NCBI GenBank assembly: GCA_016210435.1
Contig: JACQUF010000444.1
Span: forward strand, 1-6,164
Length of the DNA: 6,164 nucleotides
Reading direction: 5' to 3'
DNA from: Chloroflexota bacterium
GTDB taxonomy: Bacteria > Chloroflexota > Dehalococcoidia > Lucifugimonadales > Lucifugimonadaceae
Both the position numbers and the translations under genes were made by a program. The notes under the pieces were generated by a model. That model saw only the letters and a program-made list of their open reading frames with translations. It was not told the origin of the DNA and did no database searches. Shown piece by piece: positions 5,795 to 6,164 of this stretch (position 1 is its first letter; every line of letters starts with the position of its first letter).

Positions 5795-6164
5795 TGCTTC
5801 CTTCGACGCCGGCCGCGGGCGCCCCCGCCGCGCAGTCGGTGCGAGAAGTCGCCCAGCGGATCCGGTCGAACGTCGAGAAGATCGTCGTCGGCAAGGAAGA
5901 CGCAATCAACCTCGCGCTGGTGGCGCTCCTGTGCCACGGCCACGTGCTGATCGAGGATGTGCCCGGAATCGGTAAGACGACGCTCGCGAAGTCGCTGGCA
6001 TGGTCGATCGACTGCGAGTTCCGGCGGATTCAGTTCACCCCGGATCTCATGCCCGCGGATATCCTCGGCGTGAACGTGTTCAACATGAAATCAGGGCAGT
6101 TCGAGTTCCGGCGCGGCCCGGTATTTGCCCAGGTCCTGCTCGCCGATGAAGTGAACCGTGCAAC
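5794..6164 (+). CDS. MoxR-family AAA+ ATPase, N-terminal 123 residues, 3' end outside window
   Basis: MoxR ATPases are hexameric AAA+ chaperone-like proteins that assemble or activate partner proteins, commonly encoded beside DUF58/VWA-domain and transglutaminase-like genes. Seen: a polar, Ala/Pro-rich leader (1-13); the VREVAQRIRSNVEKIVVGKED helix region (from residue 16); Walker A in VLIEDVPGIGKTTLAKSLA with K61 and T62; FTPDLMPADILG (81-92), typical of MoxR; FRRGPVFAQVLLADEVNRA (105-123) with the Walker B acids D118-E119 just before the window ends. ATG 5794 overlaps the stop of the FAH gene (TGATG), so the two are very likely co-translated. Sensor and arginine-finger regions and the lid domain lie beyond the right edge, as do any partner genes that would show its role. 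Confidence 0.96.
   Translation, partial: MLPSTPAAGAPAAQSVREVAQRIRSNVEKIVVGKEDAINLALVALLCHGHVLIEDVPGIGKTTLAKSLAWSIDCEFRRIQFTPDLMPADILGVNVFNMKSGQFEFRRGPVFAQVLLADEVNRA

Overview
The window is high-GC bacterial chromosome (G/C-rich third codon positions throughout) and holds six protein genes, two of them cut by the window edges, plus one gene relic. An F420-dependent NADP reductase, a DnaK of ordinary bacterial type, an acetoin-utilization/HDAC-like deacetylase, a secreted gluzincin ('peptidase MA' type), a KdaD-like FAH-family enzyme and a MoxR ATPase together fit an environmental, F420-using bacterium. Chloroflexota (Dehalococcoidia/SAR202-like) is my best guess and an actinobacterial-type lineage the main alternative. 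This placement is inference from gene content and sequence style, not from a marker tree.

Layout. (1) 2-1231, plus strand: the C-terminal two thirds of dnaK, whose start lies left of the window. (2) 1232-1515: a gap without an intact gene. Its minus strand carries the C-terminal piece of a D-2-hydroxyacid dehydrogenase, cut at its 5' end and apparently frameshifted. (3) 4820 down to 1516, minus strand: a compact three-gene unit in the order npdG-like F420 reductase, membrane-anchored metallopeptidase, HDAC-family deacetylase. The last two overlap by four bases (GTGA), so they are probably translationally coupled. (4) 4821-4888: a 68-bp divergent intergenic region with a plausible sigma70-type promoter for the rightward genes. 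(5) 4889-6164, plus strand: a fumarylacetoacetate-hydrolase-family enzyme closely resembling 2-keto-3-deoxy-D-arabinonate dehydratase, then a MoxR AAA+ ATPase starting on the last base of its stop codon and running off the window.

The most unusual structure is inside the metallopeptidase gene. Two perfect 42-bp tandem repeats plus a diverged third copy, each with a GC-rich hairpin (CCCTCTCCC/GGGAGAGGG), are read in frame and form part of the linker between the extracellular catalytic domain and the C-terminal membrane anchor. They look like a dispersed intergenic palindromic element that has been taken into a coding sequence. I see no CRISPR array, IS element, tRNA, rRNA or recognisable defence system, and the genes themselves belong to known families.
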